Assembly (NCBI GenBank): GCA_900772235.1
Contig: CAAGQX010000128.1
Coordinates: 1-27,279, forward strand
Source: Clostridia bacterium
Lineage (GTDB): Bacteria; Bacillota; Clostridia; TANB77; CAG-508
Direction of reading: 5' to 3'
DNA length: 27,279 bases
The notes under the pieces are model-generated. The model was not told the origin of the DNA. It was given only the letters and a program-made list of their open reading frames with translations, and did not search any database. A program made the translations under genes and the position numbers. Shown in pieces: positions 24,638 to 27,279 of the stretch. Each line of letters begins with the position of its first letter. Position 1 is the stretch's first letter.

Positions 24638-26245
24638 TTAGTAAGGTAAGTCACCTTCTATTGTTACTTGTATCATATCATCAACCATTGTACCTGATGT
24701 TGAAGTTACATTAGTCAAAATTGCCCTGTTTTGTAACTCAGATTTAAAATATCCTAAGTACTGGTATTCGCTTGCTTGTGCTTTAATAGTAATGTGTTTA
24801 TCCGTTGTGTTTTCTATAGATAAAATTTGAGCTTCCTTTGGTATTGCAAACATTATTTCACTTAAAAGATTTGGAATAGCATTTTTGCTTTTATAATTTT
24901 CTTCTGCTCTATCGTTAGCCTCTTTTAGTTGTTCTAGTATAGATTCATAATTTTTTGTTCTCGCATCAATTAATGTAGTATATTCATTAACTTTTTGAGT
25001 TTTAGCCTTTGTATCATCTATTATTTCTTGTGCCAAATCAGTTTTTTTATCTATTTGGTTATGAAGCACTGCTGTTATAATAATGTAAATAATCAATAAA
25101 GTAAACACGCTATAAGCAAATCTAATACAGTTTATTTCTTTAAAGTTCAACTGTAATTCCTTATGTGTTTTTGGTGCTTTAACTTTATTCTTTCCAAGAG
25201 AAGAAATATCACTAGTAAGTAAATCTCTTATTTTTTCCCATTTTTCTTGGTTATTGCTAAAGTTTACTCCTTTATTTTTCTTTTCTAGAACTTGCATTGC
25301 CATAGCAATAGCAGAGTTTACTTCAATATAGTCTTTTATGTTAATTTTAAGGCTTGTTTTATCAACAAAATATGGTGCTAATATTTCACATTTGTAATTC
25401 AAAAACTTTTCTTGGAAGTATAAATCTATGTTATTAATTATTATTCCTGTACCTGTTATATAAATTTTTTCAATATTAGTCTTATTTTTTTCTAGTACTT
25501 TATTTATTTCTTCTGTAATCTGATAAATAACTGGTACTATTATTTCCAAATATTCATTATTCTCTGTTTGCAAATTCTGGCTACTTGCTGTATATAATGT
25601 TGTATTTTTGCAGATCTCATAAGCTTTGCTAGTAGAATTCTCTTTTTCAGTAATTTTTTTTAATATATCATTCATTCCCAAATCTATTGTATCTACTTTA
25701 ACAGGAATACCTTTTGCCACTGTTATAACTTCAGTTCTGTCTTCCATATTAACTATTATGCAATTTTCTTCTTTAGTTATAGAATTAATTGCTAGTGAAA
25801 CTGGTGACAAGTTCACCATTCTATATGGATCCAGTAATTGTATGTTTTCAGCAATATCACCTTTTTCAGCGAAAGCATATAATACGTTTTTCTTATCATT
25901 ATCATTTTTTTCGTCTGAAAGAATATATTTATAGTCTAGTGTAAGCCTATTTTTAGACATTTCGTTACATAAGTATTCGAATTCTGTCTTAACAGCTTTT
26001 TTTTGATCCGCATCTTTTAACAATGCAAAAATTTCACTATTTGTATATTTTTCTTTCGACAAGTTAATACTTATAGGAGTCTTATAGCTAAATGTTTCAT
26101 CAACTATTTGTTTTATGGTTTTTTCAATATCTTGATCATAAAATTTAACTCCATAATTTTCTATTTTTGTGTTGTCATTTTCTTTTGAAACTTTTGCATA
26201 TTTTATTAAATTATCTTGTACAAACAATCCTAAACACTCTGCCAT
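24638..26245 (-). CDS. PilM-PilN fusion protein
   Basis: A 535-residue first gene of the pilus operon that appears to join two usual proteins. Residues 1 to about 340 have an actin-like PilM character: MAECLGLFVQDNLIKYAKV at the start, VDTIDLGMNDILKKI and IEKIYITGTGIIINNIDLYFQEKF. After a linker, a membrane helix (about 378-397, FAYSVFTLLIIYIIITAVLHN) is followed by a coiled coil (TDLAQEIIDDTKAKTQKVNEYTTLIDARTKNYESILEQL) and a PilN-like domain with LLSEIMFAIPKEAQILSIENT. PilM normally binds the N-terminal tail of PilN, so covalent joining would fix that interaction. The single reading frame has no break in it. Confidence 0.82.
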   Translation of the reverse strand: MAECLGLFVQDNLIKYAKVSKENDNTKIENYGVKFYDQDIEKTIKQIVDETFSYKTPISINLSKEKYTNSEIFALLKDADQKKAVKTEFEYLCNEMSKNRLTLDYKYILSDEKNDNDKKNVLYAFAEKGDIAENIQLLDPYRMVNLSPVSLAINSITKEENCIIVNMEDRTEVITVAKGIPVKVDTIDLGMNDILKKITEKENSTSKAYEICKNTTLYTASSQNLQTENNEYLEIIVPVIYQITEEINKVLEKNKTNIEKIYITGTGIIINNIDLYFQEKFLNYKCEILAPYFVDKTSLKINIKDYIEVNSAIAMAMQVLEKKNKGVNFSNNQEKWEKIRDLLTSDISSLGKNKVKAPKTHKELQLNFKEINCIRFAYSVFTLLIIYIIITAVLHNQIDKKTDLAQEIIDDTKAKTQKVNEYTTLIDARTKNYESILEQLKEANDRAEENYKSKNAIPNLLSEIMFAIPKEAQILSIENTTDKHITIKAQASEYQYLGYFKSELQNRAILTNVTSTSGTMVDDMIQVTIEGDLPY

Positions 26246-26339
26246 TTTTTCTCCTTAGTTTTTTGTTTTATATACTTTTATAATGTCTTTTTTATTCTTT
26301 AATAATACTTGTATTTTTTTCTAAATTTTCATCACTATT

Positions 26340-26367
26340 ATTTTATCTTTTTTTCGCATAAAGTCAA
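26340..26367 (-). promoter_or_regulatory. Promoter of the pilus operon
   Basis: TTGACT (26362-26367) and TAAAAT (26340-26345) are spaced 16 bases on the minus strand, about 95 bases upstream of the pilMN start, in the divergent gap to the dodecin gene. Confidence 0.55.
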
Positions 26368-26381
26368 TAAATTTTAAGTAA

Positions 26382-26410
26382 ATGTAATACAAATGTAATC
26401 TTTTTGTAAT
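26382..26410. repeat. Three TGTAAT direct repeats in the pilus/dodecin divergent region
   Basis: TGTAAT occurs at 26382-26387, 26393-26398 and 26405-26410, spaced 11 and 12 bases (about one helical turn), just upstream of the pilus promoter. This phasing suggests a protein binding site, but the sequence is AT-rich and chance is possible. Confidence 0.4.
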
Positions 26411-26418
26411 ATTAATTT

Positions 26419-26448
26419 GCATATTATTGATTTTTTGGGAAAATATAT
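26419..26448 (+). promoter_or_regulatory. Possible sporulation-type promoter for dodecin-spoVAC
   Basis: GCATA (26419-26423) and AATATAT (26442-26448) at an 18-base spacing loosely fit a sigma-G/F-type promoter, which would suit spoVAC. A housekeeping match is not obvious. The region is AT-rich, so this is a weak call. Confidence 0.3.
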
Positions 26449-26475
26449 ATTTATATGAATTTTGGAGGTGTTTAA

Positions 26476-26682
26476 ATGTCTACTGAAAAGCATTTAAAAT
26501 TAACTGGTATGTCTAATATTTCGTGGAAGGACGCAATTGTTCAAACTATTAACGAAGCTTCAAAAACTTTAGATTACATTTCTTCTGTAAAAATATTAGA
26601 ACAAACTGCAAAAATAGATGGAAATAAAATTATAGAGTATTACGCAACTATAGATTTAAGCTTTGGAATTGATAAAAGATAA
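26476..26682 (+). CDS. Dodecin family flavin-binding protein
   Basis: A 68-residue protein matching the dodecin family: K-x-L-x-L-TGMSNISWKDAIVQTINEASKTLDYISSVKILEQTAKIDGNKIIEYYATIDLSFGID, with the conserved S-x-SW-x-DA segment and tryptophan that stacks on flavin in dodecins. Dodecins form hollow dodecamers that store flavins. ATG start with TTGGAGGTG upstream. It precedes spoVAC by 14 bases on the plus strand, so the two are likely co-transcribed; this pairing could mean flavin is stored during sporulation, which is inference. Confidence 0.92.
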   Translation: MSTEKHLKLTGMSNISWKDAIVQTINEASKTLDYISSVKILEQTAKIDGNKIIEYYATIDLSFGIDKR

Positions 26683-26696
26683 GGAGGTTTTTTATT

Positions 26697-27167
26697 ATGA
26701 AGAATAGTCCTATGGATACTCAAAAAAATTACCAAGAGTATGTAAACCAAAAATCTCCAAACTCACCTATATTAAAAAACTGTTTTAATAGCTTTTGGGT
26801 AGGAGGATTAATATGTGCAATTGGGCAATTCATTTTAGAAATATGTAAGTATAATGGATTAGACAAAACTACTGGTTCAACTATTGTTTCTATTAGTCTT
26901 ATATTTTTAAGTGCATTTTTAACTTCATTAAATATTTTTAATAAAATAGGTAAATTTGCCGGTGCTGGTTCTCTAGTTCCAATAACAGGTTTTGCTAACT
27001 CTATTGTTTCTCCTGCTATGGAGTATAAATCTGAAGGTTATGTTATGGGGGTTGGAGCAAAAATGTTCACAGTTGCAGGGCCTGTGTTGGTTTATGGAAT
27101 TTCTACTTCCGTAATTGTTGGGCTTTGCTATTTATTATTCAATGCACAGACAATTACTTTAGTTTAA
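26697..27167 (+). CDS. spoVAC: Stage V sporulation protein AC
   Basis: A 156-residue membrane protein of the SpoVAC/SpoVAE family, part of the channel that moves calcium-dipicolinate into the forespore. Visible features: a polar N-terminus (DTQKNYQEYVNQKSPNSP), then several membrane segments (FWVGGLICAIGQFILEIC, IVSISLIFLSAFLTSLNIF, VLVYGISTSVIVGLCYLLF) and the conserved loops GAGSLVPITGFANSIVSPAMEYKSEGYVMGVGAKMF. Good AAGGAGG ribosome site and ATG start. The usual partner spoVAD is not seen in the 112 bases after the stop, which instead hold the palindromic repeat. Strong marker for a spore-forming lineage. Confidence 0.93.
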   Translation: MKNSPMDTQKNYQEYVNQKSPNSPILKNCFNSFWVGGLICAIGQFILEICKYNGLDKTTGSTIVSISLIFLSAFLTSLNIFNKIGKFAGAGSLVPITGFANSIVSPAMEYKSEGYVMGVGAKMFTVAGPVLVYGISTSVIVGLCYLLFNAQTITLV

Positions 27168-27189
27168 AAATTGTAATTTATCTGAACAT

Positions 27190-27279
27190 TTATATGCAAA
27201 TTTGGAATGTAGGGGCGATTTTAATCGCCCGCAAATAAATTGTAAATTATTATTAATAATTTGTTACAACAATCCGCCC
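27190..27279. repeat. Palindromic dispersed repeat, right copy (cut by window edge)
   Basis: Inverted copy of the repeat at 64-144: the 29-base core (27208-27236) is identical to the left copy, and outer parts (TTATATGCAAAT, ATTATTAATAAT, AATCCGCCC) match with small gaps. It begins just after spoVAC and reaches the end of the window, so its full length is not seen. Confidence 0.78.

Noticed and set aside
1..27279. CRISPR arrays, rRNA or tRNA genes
   Set aside because: I saw no regularly spaced repeats and no tRNA- or rRNA-like conserved segments; a dedicated tRNA search was not possible here.

Overview
The window is AT-rich DNA from a low-GC Gram-positive anaerobe, most likely an uncultured, gut-type member of class Clostridia (Bacillota). 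This is inferred from the protein families, strong AGGAGG-type ribosome sites, AGA-dominated arginine codons, a T-box leader, DivIVA/SepF division proteins and two sporulation-associated genes (ytxC-like and spoVAC). Species cannot be named from sequence alone. Almost every gene is on the minus strand; the exceptions are an orphan gene near 16.3-16.9 kb and a dodecin-spoVAC pair at the right end.

Layout, left to right. 1-326: non-coding, with one copy of a palindromic repeat that recurs in inverted orientation at the right edge. 327-3586: valS with its own promoter and a valine-type T-box leader; a ~200-bp element with 34-bp terminal inverted repeats (MITE-like) sits between the T-box terminator and the valS ribosome site. 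3600-5201: a GLUG-repeat protein with a pilin-like N-terminus. 5248-12706: a housekeeping block, transcribed leftward as traX, mutL-miaA-(HlyD-like), sepF, divIVA, cca. Both tRNA-modifying genes in it, miaA and cca, carry an apparent single extra base. 12784-16081: DUF4912 protein, GH57 glucan-branching-type enzyme and a YtxC-like protein; a long hairpin covers the ytxC ribosome site. 16303-16851: an isolated plus-strand gene of unknown function with different codon use. 16902-17804: ROK sugar kinase. 17875-26245: a type IV pilus operon (fused pilM-pilN, pilO, a PilP-like membrane protein, short pilin, prepilin peptidase, minor pilin, pilB, pilT, pilC). 26476-27167: dodecin and spoVAC, diverging from the pilus operon.

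How the parts work together: the pilus block holds motor ATPases, platform, inner-membrane assembly proteins, pilins and peptidase, enough for a Gram-positive retractile pilus; the GLUG protein could be a tip or surface cargo using the same secretion signal. GH57, DUF4912 and the ROK kinase suggest alpha-glucan storage and glucose use. SepF, DivIVA and the HlyD-like protein form a division/envelope group.

Most notable: (1) miaA and cca each have an apparent +1 frameshift whose zero-frame codon at the lesion is CGG followed by a glycine-compatible GGN in the +1 frame, while my by-eye scan found no other in-frame CGG in any minus-strand gene; this is either a shared sequence-error signature or a candidate for frameshifting at a rare CGG codon. 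(2) The prepilin peptidase lacks the first catalytic aspartate. (3) A MITE-like element lies inside the valS leader. (4) A palindromic repeat family brackets the window.
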